Source: Tridacna crocea
Lineage: Eukaryota; Mollusca; Bivalvia; Cardiida; Cardiidae
Direction of reading: 5' to 3'
DNA length: 64,000 bases
NCBI GenBank assembly: GCA_943736015.1
Contig: OX031070.1
Location: 40,416,173-40,480,172, forward strand
In this document: positions 1-10,455 of the stretch, piece by piece
Numbering within the stretch: the first letter of the stretch is position 1
How the letters are laid out: each line of letters starts with the position of its first letter
The notes under the pieces: generated by a model
Databases searched by the model: none
The model's input: only the letters and a program-made list of their open reading frames with translations
What the model was told of the DNA's origin: nothing
Made by a program: the position numbers and the translations under genes

Positions 1-384
1 CTGTCGGCCTTCTATTGCAAATATGGCGTGACCTAATTCCAGTAGTATTTACAGCAGAAAGTCGATGATCTTAGCATTTTTTGAGAAGGAACACTACTTA
101 GCATTGAGAAAAAAATACGTAGATTTCTTTAACATGTGATAGATCTACTTTGTTTATTTTCTGGCATATTTGTCACGTATTTGTCTGAAATTCAAGGGCA
201 ATGAGACATTCGATTATTGGTAAGGGTTACGAGCAGAAATACCGTGTGACGTCATCAAAATATGTGTTTTTCGAGATGTACACAAAAATCACTGGTTCAA
301 GGACAATCACGATATAAGGATACTCGACGATACAACATCTTAATCAATTTTGCGCTGTAACCTTTTCCCAACATGTACGGATTT

Positions 385-590
385 TTACCGAAGAAAGCTC
401 TTGAAAACATGACAAAAGGAGAAAATGCTAGTTACCAACTTTTTTTTGCTAGTTACCAACTTTTTTTTCCTCCCACAGTTTTTTTTTTTGTATCTTTTGA
501 AAGACAAATCCTAATAAAATAGTTAAGCCACAATTGTCATCTGAAAATGCTATGATTATCAGATATGGACCAGTTTACAGTTTTCAGTGT
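385..590 (+). mobile_element. Degenerate family A MITE relic
   Basis: CTTGAAAACATGACAAAAGG and GAGAAAATGCTAG followed by a T-rich disrupted right arm and CCCACAG. No intact TTAA ends. The rest of 1-599 shows no gene or recognised repeat. Confidence 0.55.
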
Positions 591-599
591 AGTAAAGGA

Positions 600-829
600 T
601 TAACTCTTTATCAAACAACAAAATTTTAGACTTGTCATATAAAAGCATTTGCAGTTAACCAAAAAAAAAGTGTACCTCAAAAATTGAACCTTGACTTTAG
701 AAGAGTAGAAAACATTGTGAGAAAAGAAGAAAATGCTGGTTACCAGCATTTTCTCCTTTTCCCGCAATGTTTTCAGATGGCTCTTCCCTCTGGGTCGTAT
801 AAACCAGGGATTGTTTGGTAGAGGATTAA
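600..829 (-). mobile_element. Family A hairpin MITE (TTAA-flanked)
   Basis: TTAA at both ends; core GTTACCAGC palindrome at 712-776; the terminus that pairs with GATTGTTTGG is on the right, so the element is reversed. Lies just upstream of the IFT20 exon at 868. Confidence 0.85.
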
Positions 830-867
830 TCTTGATTCACTACATACCCTGATATCTTTCTTTTCAG

Positions 868-3800
868 AAATTGGTGATTTTCAGAAAATAGTAGGAACTT
901 TTATTGAAGTAGTAGATAATGTGGCAAAAGAAGTGGAAAAAGAGAAAATGAAGGTAAAACCCATTCTATAAATAAGCTTTTTACACCTGTGTAATGAACA
1001 ACATACAAAAATAATATTGGAAAAAGACCAACTGCCTGTAGCAGCTTTCCTGCGCTATTTTTCCATAATTGCCCGCCAGCTGACATTGTAACATACTGGG
1101 TGTCAAACAAGGGATTGCTGGTTTGAAACGCCAGCATTATTACTGGTAATTTTTTCGGAGGATTGATGATAGTCATCGAGACAGGATGTGTTCCTTGCTC
1201 ATTGCCGATCATTGTTTTGACGATGGTTAACCCTTTCCCAAACAATCCCTGGTTTCTACGGGTCTGGAATAGTAGCCTTTTGAAAATATTGTGGGAAAAG
1301 GAGAAAATGCTGGTAACCAGCATTTTCTCCTTTTCCCACAATGTTTTCTACCCTATCATAGACAGATTCGTCTTTTCAGCAAGAGTTGAATTGTTGTCTG
1401 CAAATGCTTTCAATTTGGTCTAGCCCAAAAGTTTGTCGTTTGGGAAAGGGTTAAGAGGAAAAGCAACCAGTGGCTGGGGAAAATATTGTCCAGAGTACTG
1501 GTGAAAGTAAACTCCAGGAAAACATAGGTGCACTTATTGCCAGGATAAAGCTGAACTCATGTTGAAATAGCTTTAACTACCATACAAATTCTACACACTT
1601 AATAATCATAGTGCATTATTTCTCTGGTCTTCTAGTGTTTGTCTGTTATGCAACCAGCATTTGCTCCCTTTTCCCACAATGTTTAGTACCCTTGTAAGAT
1701 AAATACATGTATCATTATCTGAGTCAAACTAAATTTATAGTGATGCAAATTCTTTCAATTTGGACAAGTCTATATTTTTTGTTGTCTGTTAATAGGATAT
1801 TTAAGCAATTTTATAATATAAATGTTTACACATTAATTCTTTGTTTTCTTTTATTTTTAGGCAATAGGTTCTAGAAATTTATTAAAGTCAATAGCCAAGC
1901 AAAGAGAAGCACAACAACAACAGTTACAGGCCCTGATTACAGAGAAGAAAATGCAGTTAGAAAGGCAAGCATGTTGTCTATAAGTACTGTAACCAAACTG
2001 CCAAGGTGTGCCAGGTCTAATACTTGCCCAAGGCACTCTTATTTTAGTATCCTTGGGCTAGTTGATTCAAGGATATACAGCCCCAGCACAGCCCCTGTTA
2101 AACTCTTAATACACATGAATAATTGAGCTGGTACACTGATAGGACTAAAATAATAATTATATCAGGGTAAAATACATGTACCATCTTATTGTTTAACTCT
2201 TTACCACACAATCCCTACTTTTAACAACCCTAAGGGAAAAAAAAGCCTTCGAAAACATGATAGGAAAATGAGAAAATGCTGGTAACCAGCATTTTCTCCT
2301 TTTCCCACATAGTTTTCTACCTTTCCCTGCAAAACTTTCAGTTTTTGAGTCAATTTAATTTTGTTGTCTGCAAATGCTTTCAATTTGAAGAAGTCTAAAA
2401 TACTATTGTTTGGTGAAGAGTTAAAAACAGATTTTCACTGTTACTGTTTCATAAATTTCCTAAAATGCTGAGTAACTGAAATAGACCTTTTCATAGGTAA
2501 TACAGGTTAAAAGAAAAGCCATTCTGTTCCTAGCTATTTTAAAGATATTTTGGCCAGAAAATGTTAACAAGCTAGCTTGTCTGTGCAGTCTAATGTTGAC
2601 CCACATTTTCTTGGAAACAACATGTTAATCCATTACCACACAATCCCTACTTTTGACGCCCCTGAGAAAGGAGTCTTGTGAAAACACTGTGGGAAAAGGA
2701 GAAAATGCTGGTAACCAGCATTTTCTCCTTTTCCCACAATGTTTTCTACCCTTCCCAGAACAAATTTCTATTTTTCAATCACTTTTATTTTGTCGTCTGC
2801 AAATGCTTTCAATTTGGACCAGTCCAAAATTTTCTCGTGTGGTAATAAGTTAAGTTTTACTTACCTCTGCATAAAATGTGTAGAGGATATTTTATTGATT
2901 CATTAATTTTTCCATGATAAAATCATTTCATCGAGTGAACCCCATCAATAATATTTTCAAGACTAGCGTAGTTGTCTGCGCATGTCATATTCTTCCAACG
3001 TTCAACTAGGTTGAATCTTTAAAGAATATGACAAGCGCAGACAACGAATCTCAGTACAGTTGTTTTGGGTAATTCCTGTGATATACCCTCCCCTTGCATA
3101 AGAACACATTACAATATTACATCAAGTGAAAGAAATATTGGGTTAATGGGCGTAAATTATATCACAATTCCCTCTGGTAGAATAACACATGCTATTAATC
3201 TACATGTGCTTTTGGCGGTACAACCGCCTTCTTCAAGTGTGATCCTGTGATAAAATGCCTCATTATATAAATCGACATCCACAAACCAATATGACTGACA
3301 AAGAGTTAAGAGCAATACAAGAACTAGTAATGTACAATTCGATTATAATACGTCCGGCAGATAAGGGTAGTGGTATTGCTATTATTGACACAGATGAGTA
3401 TATCAATAAAATAGAAAAGGAATTGCAGGATACAACAAAATACAAACAAATGGATTGAGAAGAAGTGAGGCATTCTATCACAGGATCACACTTGAAGAAG
3501 GCGGTTATACCACCGAAAGCTTGTGTTTATTTTATAATTAAACATTACATATCTCAAGAAGAGGATATATCATGGTTTGTAAACCTACATGTGGGTAACT
3601 AGTGTCAGGAACCTACTGTTTCCACCTTAAACTAACGAGTCAAAAATATGGAATTGGTATTTTTCACTGGTCGTAACCATGAAATATCCAACCATAATCC
3701 AGCATTATTTCTCATAAACTATCAAAAAGCATGACATAAGATGCTTTACATGATAGTACTTTCAGAGTTAAGGATCAAGAAGGAAAATCTCAAGATGTGA

Positions 3801-3937
3801 TGCAAAAGTATCCATCTCTTGACTGTCTTTATATTTTCTCTACTATTTTTTCCAGATTGCGAGTGCAGCATGAAGGTTTGCAGAAAGAAGAAAGTGAACA
3901 AAATGAGTTCATAGAACAATTCATTTTGCAAAAGTAG
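868..3937 (+). CDS. IFT20: IFT20, 3' part (three exons, intraflagellar transport complex B subunit)
   Basis: Exons 868-953, 1861-1964 and 3856-3937 splice in frame into the C-terminal ~90 residues of intraflagellar transport protein 20, a ~130-residue coiled-coil IFT-B subunit that links Golgi and cilium. Exon 1 reads [20 protein letters not shown], exon 2 [20 protein letters not shown] followed by MQLE, exon 3 [18 protein letters not shown] and ends FILQK-stop (TAG 3935-3937). Human IFT20 has the same order and nearly the same C-terminus. Phases are consistent: exon 1 opens with 2 nt of a split codon, exon 2 ends with 2 nt, exon 3 supplies 1 nt. The second intron has a GC donor (GCAAGC at 1965) and an AG acceptor (3854-3855). 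The N-terminal exons lie left of the window. A possible poly(A) signal is AATAAA at 4466. Intron 1 holds a SINE split by a MITE; intron 2 holds two MITEs and a Penelope-like fragment. Confidence 0.93.
1035..1600 (+). mobile_element. tRNA-derived SINE interrupted by a MITE
   Basis: A degenerate tRNA-like head (1065-1130) is followed by a body matching the intact relative at 48200-48400 (...GTTTTGACGATGG | ...CCAGTGGCTGGG...). The body is split at 1227-1454 by a complete family A MITE inserted in a TTAA. Confidence 0.75.
1227..1454 (+). mobile_element. Family A hairpin MITE (reference copy)
   Basis: A near-consensus copy: TTAA, CCCTTTCCCAAAC terminus, perfect central hairpin at about 1283-1350, GTTTGGGAAAGGG terminus, TTAA. 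The terminal inverted repeats plus TTAA are typical of piggyBac-derived MITEs. Inserted in the body of a SINE. Confidence 0.93.
1635..1790 (+). mobile_element. Family A half-element relic
   Basis: CCAGCATTTGCTCCCTTTTCC-like right arm and the TTCTTTCAATTTGGACAAG segment only; left half absent. Confidence 0.6.
2193..2424 (+). mobile_element. Family A hairpin MITE
   Basis: TTAA ends, ACTCTTTACCACACAATCCC terminus variant, intact GGTAACC hairpin; in IFT20 intron 2. Confidence 0.9.
2625..2853 (+). mobile_element. Family A hairpin MITE
   Basis: TTAA ends, perfect core hairpin; second copy in IFT20 intron 2. Confidence 0.9.
2971..3045. repeat. Hairpin, 24-bp arms
   Basis: GTTGTCTGCGCATGTCATAT at 2971 is mirrored, with one change, by the sequence ending at 3045; the loop is ~27 nt. 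Probably the end of a decayed transposon in IFT20 intron 2. Confidence 0.7.
3208..3520 (+). mobile_element. Penelope-like element fragment with flanking inverted repeats
   Basis: An open stretch 3255-3458 encodes [20 protein letters not shown], then [18 protein letters not shown] and a QLxDT-like helix. That is the conserved block just before the reverse transcriptase domain of Penelope-like and related retroelements (R/KPADKG...DxxDYI). It ends at a TGA. Two 57-bp inverted repeats, 3208-3264 and 3464-3520, bracket it. Heavily truncated; lies in intron 2 of IFT20. Confidence 0.7.
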
Positions 3938-3979
3938 TGTTAGGTTTACTGGGATAGTTTTCTTTCAGTGTTAAAAGTT

Positions 3980-4400
3980 CATACCAGTTTTCTCAAGAGA
4001 TCCATTCAAACATGTTCACAACGCCAGACCTTTATGTAGACATTTCTGTGAGACGGCTAGGAAAAATTGAAGTCAAAACACCATGATAAAATGGTTACCT
4101 TTCGGTCCTGTTTCTTCCATCAAACTTCACAGATTTTTTATTATCCCATGCTGAAGGTGGAGGGATATAGTGTTAGCGTTGTTCGTCCTTCCCTCTTTTG
4201 GTCCGTCCAGATGAATATCTCTAGTATCATTGGATGGAATTTTGTGTGAAACTTTATACATGCGTACAATAGCCCATTCTGCCGAGACCCTGTTTTTGTG
4301 TTTTTCAATTCAATACAAAATGGCCGACTGGGAGGATTTTTCGGCGGGGGATAGCACTTCAATGAAATTGCTTGTTTCTATTTCTTCAGTTGTGGAATAC
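3980..4400 (+). repeat. Bivalve-type dispersed repeat
   Basis: Contains the GTTCGTCCTTCC...GTCCGTCCAG run and an ATGGCCGACTGGGAGG block that I recall as dispersed sequence in molluscs. It overlaps the 3' flank of IFT20. Confidence 0.5.
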
Positions 4401-4514
4401 AGAAACAAGCTACAAAGACATAATGTATCTATTATTAGGTGTTAATTCCTAATTCAGTGTCACTAAATAAATCATGTTGATTTACCAGCACTGTTTTTTA
4501 AGTCTTTACATCCC

Positions 4515-4625
4515 TGTGTCATAGCTACTGTGAGAAAAAAGGCTGTCGAAAACATTGTGGGAAAGTAAAGTGTCAGTAACCAGCATTTTCTCCTTTTTCT
4601 ATAATGCTTGCTACCATATTTTGAT
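4515..4625 (+). mobile_element. Family A MITE relic
   Basis: GTCGAAAACATTGTGGGAAA... and CAGTAACCAGCATTTTCTCC without TTAA ends. Confidence 0.6.
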
Positions 4626-4629
4626 AGTG

Positions 4630-4854
4630 TTAACCCTCTACCACACAATACTAACTTTTAACACCCCTGTGAAAGAAGCCTGTTGAATTCATTGTGAGAA
4701 AAGGAGAAAATGCTGGTAACCAGCATTTTCTCCTTTTCCCACAATGTTTTCTTCCCCTTCTGACACAAATTTCAATTCTTCAGTCACATTCATTTTGTCG
4801 TTTGCAAATCCTTTCCACTTGGACCATTCTAAAATTTTGTAGTTTGGTAGAGTT
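4630..4854 (+). mobile_element. Family A hairpin MITE
   Basis: Left TTAA intact, right end GTTGA (decayed); perfect core hairpin. Confidence 0.85.
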
Positions 4855-4968
4855 GATATTGTTGCTCAGAGATTCTTTCAATTTTGATTTGTCTAAAATG
4901 TTGTATTTTTGTCGTGAAAGAGTAAGACAGGACACATATCCTGTTTCATGTATTTATTTCTATCATAA

Positions 4969-5072
4969 GTAACCCATTACCACATGATCCAAGTTTGAAT
5001 GGCTCTTGCAGAAAAAAGCTTTGGTAAAAATTGTAGGAAAAGTAGAAAAAGCTGGTAACCAGGGCATTTGAA
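4969..5072 (+). mobile_element. Family A MITE, left half only
   Basis: AACCCATTACCACATGATCC to CTGGTAACCAGGGC; the right half is missing. Confidence 0.65.
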
Positions 5073-5210
5073 GACAATAAATTAGATGAGATACAAATGA
5101 TGGTACATGTATCTATTTTTGTAAATGTCTGTGATAAAATTCTGTTTGCTTTGTCTTTAAGCAGACTACCTTTGACTATTATTGGCAAAATAATAACTTA
5201 ATTTCTTGCA

Positions 5211-5438
5211 TTAACCCTTTCCCAATAGTCCCTGGTTTTTACGCTCCCGAGATAGAAGATTTTTGAAAACACTGTGGGAAAAGGAGAAAATGCTGGTAAC
5301 CAGCATTTTCTCCTTTTCCAACCGTGTTTTTTACCCTGCTGGAAAAAAAAATTGATTTTTGAACTGCGTTTAAGTAGTCGTCTGCAAGTGCTTTGAATTT
5401 GGACCAGTCTGAAATTTTGTCCTTTGGTAAAGAGTTAA
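5211..5438 (+). mobile_element. Family A hairpin MITE, first of a tandem pair
   Basis: TTAA at 5211; its right TTAA (5435-5438) is also the left TTAA of the next copy. Confidence 0.92.
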
Positions 5439-5665
5439 CCCTTTCCCAAACAATCCCTGGTTTTTACGGGTCTGGAATAGTAGCATTTTGAAAACATTGT
5501 GGGAAAAGGAGAAAATGCTGGTAACCAGCATTTTCTCCTTTTCCCACAATGTTTTCTACCCCTATCATAGATAGAAATCATCTTTTCAGCAGGAGTTGAA
5601 TTGTCTTCTGCAAAATGCTTTCAATTTGGTCTAATTCAAAAATATGTCAATTTGGAAAGGGTTAA
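5435..5665 (+). mobile_element. Family A hairpin MITE, second of a tandem pair
   Basis: Shares TTAA 5435-5438 with the preceding element; intact hairpin; ends TTAA 5662-5665. Confidence 0.92.
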
Positions 5666-5696
5666 TGAGCAATTTTTGTTGTTGTCTTATTCATGA

Positions 5697-5795
5697 TTCT
5701 TTTCAACATGTATTATTGTGCATGTTTTTCAACATGTATTATTGTGCATGTTTTCAACATGTACTATTGTGAATGTTTTCCACATGTATTATTGG
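5697..5795. repeat. Tandem repeat, ~26-bp unit x4
   Basis: Four units of TTCAACATGTATTATTGTGC followed by ATGTTT, with minor changes; each contains the palindrome ACATGT. Confidence 0.9.
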
Positions 5796-5910
5796 GCAAA
5801 CACTTTAACTTGTCACTTGATGAATATTCCGTCTCTTTACATGAATTTTTTATGGATCATCAATCAGTTTACAAGTTTATAGGATTTTTACTTTGGAACC
5901 TTGTTAACCC

Positions 5911-6136
5911 TTAACCCTTTCCCAAACAAGGTCTTGTTTTTACGTGTTTGGAGTAAAAGTCTTTTGAAAACACTGAGGGAAAAGGAGAAATTGCTCATAA
6001 CGAGCAATTTCTCTTTTTCCCAGTGTTTTTTGCCAGTTTAGATAATTTTCTGCCATTGTTATGAAAGTTAAAATTGTCATCTGCAAACTCTTTCAGTTTG
6101 GAAGAGTTTAAAATTTGTCGTTTGGGAAAGGGTTAA
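5911..6136 (+). mobile_element. Family C hairpin MITE
   Basis: TTAA ends, CAAACAAGGTCTTG terminus, core GCTCATAACGAGC flanked by GGAGAAATT. Confidence 0.88.
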
Positions 6137-6194
6137 AGTGCTGAATTAAAACAAGAGACATTTCTAAATAGGAAAAACTTATGAAATATTGCTG

Positions 6195-6341
6195 TACCAA
6201 GGGTTTTTTTTTTTACCAGAATATGAAACAAAATAGTGGATATTGTAGATTCAAGATCAGACTGCACTTTCTGTGCAGTCTGAACTTGATCTACACTGTC
6301 CACAAAAACAAGTTAAATTAGTCCAGCGTTTAAAGAGTTAA
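6195..6341 (+). mobile_element. Family D element (GATC hairpin), partial
   Basis: Core GATCAGACTGCAC...GTGCAGTCTGAAC at 6255-6292, right end TTAA 6338-6341. Confidence 0.65.
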
Positions 6342-6939
6342 CAGATATTTTACGTGGTCATCATGGACACAGTGACACGATTAGTCAGGTTCGTATCATA
6401 CAAACATTGGAGCTGTGCGGAGGCAAAAAGGGGGCTTTATGCATCCTCATGATTCATCTCAAAATTAGGGATCCATGAAATCTATTTAGTCTAACAATCG
6501 ACTGGATATGGAGGTAAAATGGTCCTTTGACATACAGACATTTGATCAATTGCAAAAAGTTTCGGCCCAGGTCAGCCTGCACAGACTGCTTCTTTTAGAA
6601 CAAGGAAAATATCGAAAATCTGAACACGGTCATGGAAACTAAGTTGTGACAAGTCAAAGCAGTTTCACAATAAGTATTTCAGGTATACATCTGGATTCAT
6701 GTCGATTAGCCTCTATTACATCGAGGTGTTGTAAGAGTTCTGCTGCAGAGAGGTTTCAGGAGGTACTAAGCAAAATGATTCATCCTATTTATATCATTAT
6801 GGAACTAACTCATGAATATTTATAAGCCTTTTATAAATTGGAAATAAAGTGTAGAGCTATAAAATCGAAGGTTTTTAGTTTTTATCTTTACTCAGCAAAT
6901 TTTATGTTATAACCTTAAATCCAATCATATAAGCTACTT
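6342..6939. other. Intergenic, mostly unassigned; family E repeat inside
   Basis: Around 6430-6610 lie GCTTTATGCATCC and GGCCCAGGTCAGCCTGCACA, matching relatives at 8852 and 25752 (family E). A 46-codon open stretch (6685-6825) after TTTCAG and before AATAAA 6843 was considered and not called. Confidence 0.45.
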
Positions 6940-7168
6940 TTAACCCTTTACCCCATAAGGCATTTCCATGGTATCTCTAATTGACCCTAAATAACAGCAA
7001 GGATGAAGCTGTTTCTTATGTGTATATGACACCTTTTGATTGCATAGAAAACATTGTGGCAAAAAGTGAAATTGCTTGTGATGAGCAATTTCACCTTTTG
7101 CCACAATATTTTCCAAATGCTCCTACAAGCAATACGTAGAAATGAGTATCTATGGAGTAAAGGGTTAA
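6940..7168 (+). mobile_element. Family B hairpin MITE
   Basis: TTAA, CCCTTTACCCCATAAGGCAT terminus, core GCTTGTGATGAGC in GTGGCAAAA/TTTTGCCAC arms, right terminus ATGGAGTAAAGGG, TTAA. Confidence 0.92.
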
Positions 7169-7169
7169 C

Positions 7170-7380
7170 ACACAGTGCCAAGTGTTCATGACCCTGAGAA
7201 AGGGGCACATGGAAAACAGAGAGAAAAGGAGAGCATTCTTTTCCTTTCCAGCAGTTTTCTCAAATCTATCAAAGACAAAATCCATCATTTGAGCTGCATT
7301 TTGATAGTCATGATCATCTGAAAACACAGAAAACACTGTGGGAAAAGGAGAATAGTCATCTGTGAAGGCTCTCATTTTGA
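7170..7380 (+). mobile_element. Family A relics, core lost
   Basis: GACCCTGAGAAAGGGG...GGAAAACAGAGAGAAAAGG without the palindromic centre, then a second fragment with AACACTGTGGGAAAAGGAGA. Confidence 0.55.
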
Positions 7381-7609
7381 TTAACCCCTTTCCCAAACTA
7401 CAAATTTTACACTCTTCCAAACTGAAAGAGTTAGCAGATGACAATTTTAACTTTCATAACAATGGCAGAAAATTATCTGAATGGGCAGAAAACACTGTGG
7501 GAAAAGGAGAAATAGCTCATTATGAGCAATTTCTCCTTTTCCCACAGTATTTTCAAAAGACTTGTACTGCAGACAAGTAAAAATAAGGGCTTGTTTGAGA
7601 AAGGATTAA
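7381..7609 (-). mobile_element. Family C hairpin MITE
   Basis: TTAA ends; core GCTCATTATGAGC with ACTGTGGGAAAAGGAG arms; reversed relative to the copy at 5911. Confidence 0.88.
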
Positions 7610-7661
7610 GTCAATAAAATTCTTGTTTGATAAGGTTCACCCTGTACCACACAATTCTAAG

Positions 7662-7892
7662 TTGAACTCTTTACCACACAATCCAGACTTTTAACGGCCC
7701 TGAGAGAGAAGCCTTTTGAAAACATTGTGGGAAATGGAGAAAATGCTGGTAACCAGCATTTTCTCCTTTCCCGACAATGTTTTCTCCCCTGTCAAAGAAA
7801 AATTGCACCATTTGAGCCACACTGAAATTGTCATCCGCAAATACTTTCAATTTGGACAAGGTTAAAAGTTTTTTCGTCTGGTATAGTGTTAA
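7662..7892 (+). mobile_element. Family A hairpin MITE
   Basis: Left end TTGA (decayed TTAA), right TTAA 7889-7892, core GCTGGTAACCAGC; a further left-arm fragment follows to ~7950. Confidence 0.85.
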
Positions 7893-8444
7893 ACTACATT
7901 GAGACAGAAGGCTCTTGAAAACACTGTGGCAAAAGGAAGGGGAGGGGAGCATCCGAATGCTGTGTGTTTATGTATTTATGTATGTACAGATATCTGTATG
8001 CATGCATGTTTGGTAAACTGATTTTATTGTCTGGCCAATGACTTCCAGGTTCATGGTTCGATTCTAGATTAATTACAAAATATGATCACCATGGTTTGAT
8101 GATAAGGCGAATGTAACAACTATGTCACCAGCTCAAAAGGTCAAGGTCATAGCACAGGGGCATCTATGACATTTCTGGTATTTATGCGAGTCACATCTTC
8201 TGTAGTTTCATGGTCTACATTATGCTTTCAATTGGACAAGTCTTAGACTTTTCATAGGATGAAATAGTTACAGTATGCTCCCCCACAAAATGAATGATAT
8301 TGAAGGTATACAGATGACAGCCAGTCTGTCCTTCTGTCTGTCTGTGTAAATTTACTATTGCAGTTAAACCTTTTACCAAACAAAAAGGTTGAACAATCAT
8401 CCAAATGGACAACATTTTTAGGCAACAAATTATATGTGCCAAAA

Positions 8445-8848
8445 GCATCTTCTCAAGCCAAGGCCGACGATTCACTACGCTACTCTACCCTTGGCAGATC
8501 AAGCTTGATTTTTAAATTCACCTGATACACTTTTTCACTGGATACAGCCAGCTCTAGCTGCAATGAATAAAATCGCTCGTAGCATTTCATCTTTGATAAA
8601 AATAGAACAAGGTCACTACCTTTCGAATAGAAGGTAAAACATGGAAACGCACATGGATGTCTGCTTATCTCTTCATGTGTATTCGTAAGTGGTTTGTAAA
8701 ATGATATTTCATTTGCTTTTAGAAATATGATGTAAAGGGGGGTAATAACCAGCATCCAATAGAGGGCACATCACAGGAATCTCGAAATCCGGCTCAATCA
8801 GCCAAGATAAAATCCACATAGTGATCGTTAACTCGGCTCCCGAAGATG
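8445..8848. mobile_element. hAT-like fold-back element, copy 1
   Basis: Long terminal inverted repeats beginning GCATCTTCTCAAGCCAAGG and ending GCTCCCGAAGATG. The interior has no recognisable transposase. Relative at 26015-26429 has an exact 8-bp duplication; here the flanks are only similar. Confidence 0.75.
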
Positions 8849-8851
8849 TCT

Positions 8852-8990
8852 AAAAAGGGGCTTAATGCATCTGCAAAAAGTATCGACCTAGGTCAGCCGG
8901 CGGGTCTGTGCAGGCTGATCTGAGTCTCTAGTTTTTACTAATGGTCAGTTTTCTGCATTTATGAGATGCATTCTACAACACAAAAGAATC
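8852..8990 (+). repeat. Family E dispersed repeat
   Basis: GGGGCTTAATGCATCTGCAA followed by CAGGCTGATCTGAG; close to the segment at 25752 and to a short repeat I associate with bivalves. Confidence 0.55.
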
Positions 8991-9029
8991 GTAGACTATT
9001 CCAAATTGAGGGCATTTACAGACAAACAA

Positions 9030-9257
9030 TTAATCCATTACCACGCAATCCCTACTTGTGACGCCCCTGAGAAAGAAGCCTTTAGAAAACAATGTGGGAA
9101 AAGGAGAAAATGCTGGTAACCAGCATTTTCCCCTTTGCCCACAATGTTTTCTACCCTTCACAAAACAAATTTCAAATTTTCAGTCACTTTTATTTTGTTG
9201 TCTGCAAATGCTTTCAATTTGGGCCAGTCTAAAATATTGTCGTTTGGTAATGGGTTA
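9030..9257 (+). mobile_element. Family A hairpin MITE
   Basis: Left TTAA, right TTAC, perfect core with one arm change. Confidence 0.88.
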
Positions 9258-9269
9258 CAGATGGCTAAA

Positions 9270-9407
9270 ATGATTTAATCAGTCTTTGTAGAAAATATTG
9301 TGGAAAAAGAAGAAAATGCTGATCATCAGCATTTTTTTCTTTATCCACAATATTTTCGAAAGCCTTCTTCAGGGTTGTTAAAACTCGGGATTGTATGGTA
9401 GAGTTAA
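9270..9407 (-). mobile_element. Family A MITE, truncated, with symmetric core change
   Basis: Core reads GCTGATCATCAGC, i.e. the usual GCTGGT...ACCAGC with the same substitution on both arms. Right TTAA 9404-9407. Confidence 0.8.
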
Positions 9408-10018
9408 ACTTTGAGTGTACACATACAAGTTTAAACCACCATAAGGAAGAAAGCCTTGAAAACACAGACAAAAAAAAATGTCTTTTCTCCCCTTCCCACT
9501 CTGTTTTCTGGCATTCGAGGATAAATTTCATCATTTTAGCCTCCCTTGTTGGTTAACAGGACATTGAGTGGCTGTTGTTGGATGTCTAAGGTAACATAAT
9601 AACTAGGTCTCCATAAATTGGTGACACCTTTTTAAAAAGTAAAATGAGTTGTGGTTTAATGAAATCTCAAATCTTTTTATTTAGATTTTTAAAGTTTCAT
9701 ATCATTAACCTTTTTTAGATTTTCAATAAAATGTAGATTCAGATATAAATTTGCGTCATATCTATTTTGTCTGGTAAACACTAATCAGCTCTGAAAGATT
9801 TATTTGTGTGAAAAAAATTTTTTACAAGCACTTCCACAATATACGATATTAAGGTTTTGTAAAAAAAAAAAAATTGCTATGGCTGTTGCTATGGCTTTAC
9901 CAGAGAGCCAAGATTTCCATAAAGCACTTGTACATTCTAATTATTTTTAACAAAAAAGTATCAGCTGTGAAGAGAAGGCATCTATTCATTACAAATCTTT
10001 CATTATCTGCATCGTTCA
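9408..10018. other. Intergenic
   Basis: A degenerate family A relic at 9430-9545; from 9546 to 10018 A/T-rich sequence with no gene or repeat that I recognise. Confidence 0.5.
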
Positions 10019-10247
10019 TTAACCCTTTACCCCATAAGGCATTTCTATAGTATCTCTAATTGACCCTAAATAACAGCTAGGATGAAGCCATTTCTTATGT
10101 GTACATGACACCTTTTGATAGTGTAGAAAACATTGTGGCAACAGGTGAAATTGCTCGTCATGAGCAATTTCACCTTTTGCCACAATGTTTTCCAAAGGCT
10201 CCTACAAGCAGTGCGTAGAAATGAGTATCTATGGAGTAAAGGGTTAA
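10019..10247 (+). mobile_element. Family B hairpin MITE
   Basis: TTAA ends; core GCTCGTCATGAGC; left arm GTGGCAACAGG carries one mismatch to the right arm. Confidence 0.92.
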
Positions 10248-10455
10248 GTAAAACTATGTACCAAATATCACAGCAATATACAATTTCTGAATTAAATGGT
10301 ATAAACTGTGAAAAAGGAGCAGATGCAAGTAACAATGTTATCACAAAGAATTCTATGGCACAAGTTAGTAAATTTACATCCACACAAGAGATGCCGAGCC
10401 ATGACCTGTCCTTTAGCTTCAGATTTATGTCTTTGTATGTGGGCTGTTCCACATC

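Noticed and set aside
901-1341. Many short open frames with the peptide [20 protein letters not shown] and its mirror-frame relatives
   Set aside because: They all fall on the palindromic core of the family A/C MITEs; the shared peptide is the hairpin read through, on either strand, not a conserved protein.
4230-4445. ORF with a good start context, MADWEDFSAGDSTSMKLL
   Set aside because: The ATGGCCGACTGGGAGG block and its GTCCGTCC upstream look like a dispersed mollusc repeat, and no downstream exon joins it.
5697-5795. CRISPR-like direct repeats
   Set aside because: Units are contiguous, without unique spacers, in an animal genome; simple tandem repeat.
6685-6825. Possible terminal exon (TTTCAG acceptor, 46 codons, AATAAA at 6843)
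   Set aside because: Peptide not recognised, no upstream exon found in a matching phase; chance AG and AATAAA are common in A/T-rich DNA.
8480-8755. 91-codon minus-strand ORF
   Set aside because: Lies wholly inside the fold-back element 8445-8848 and has no transposase-like motif.
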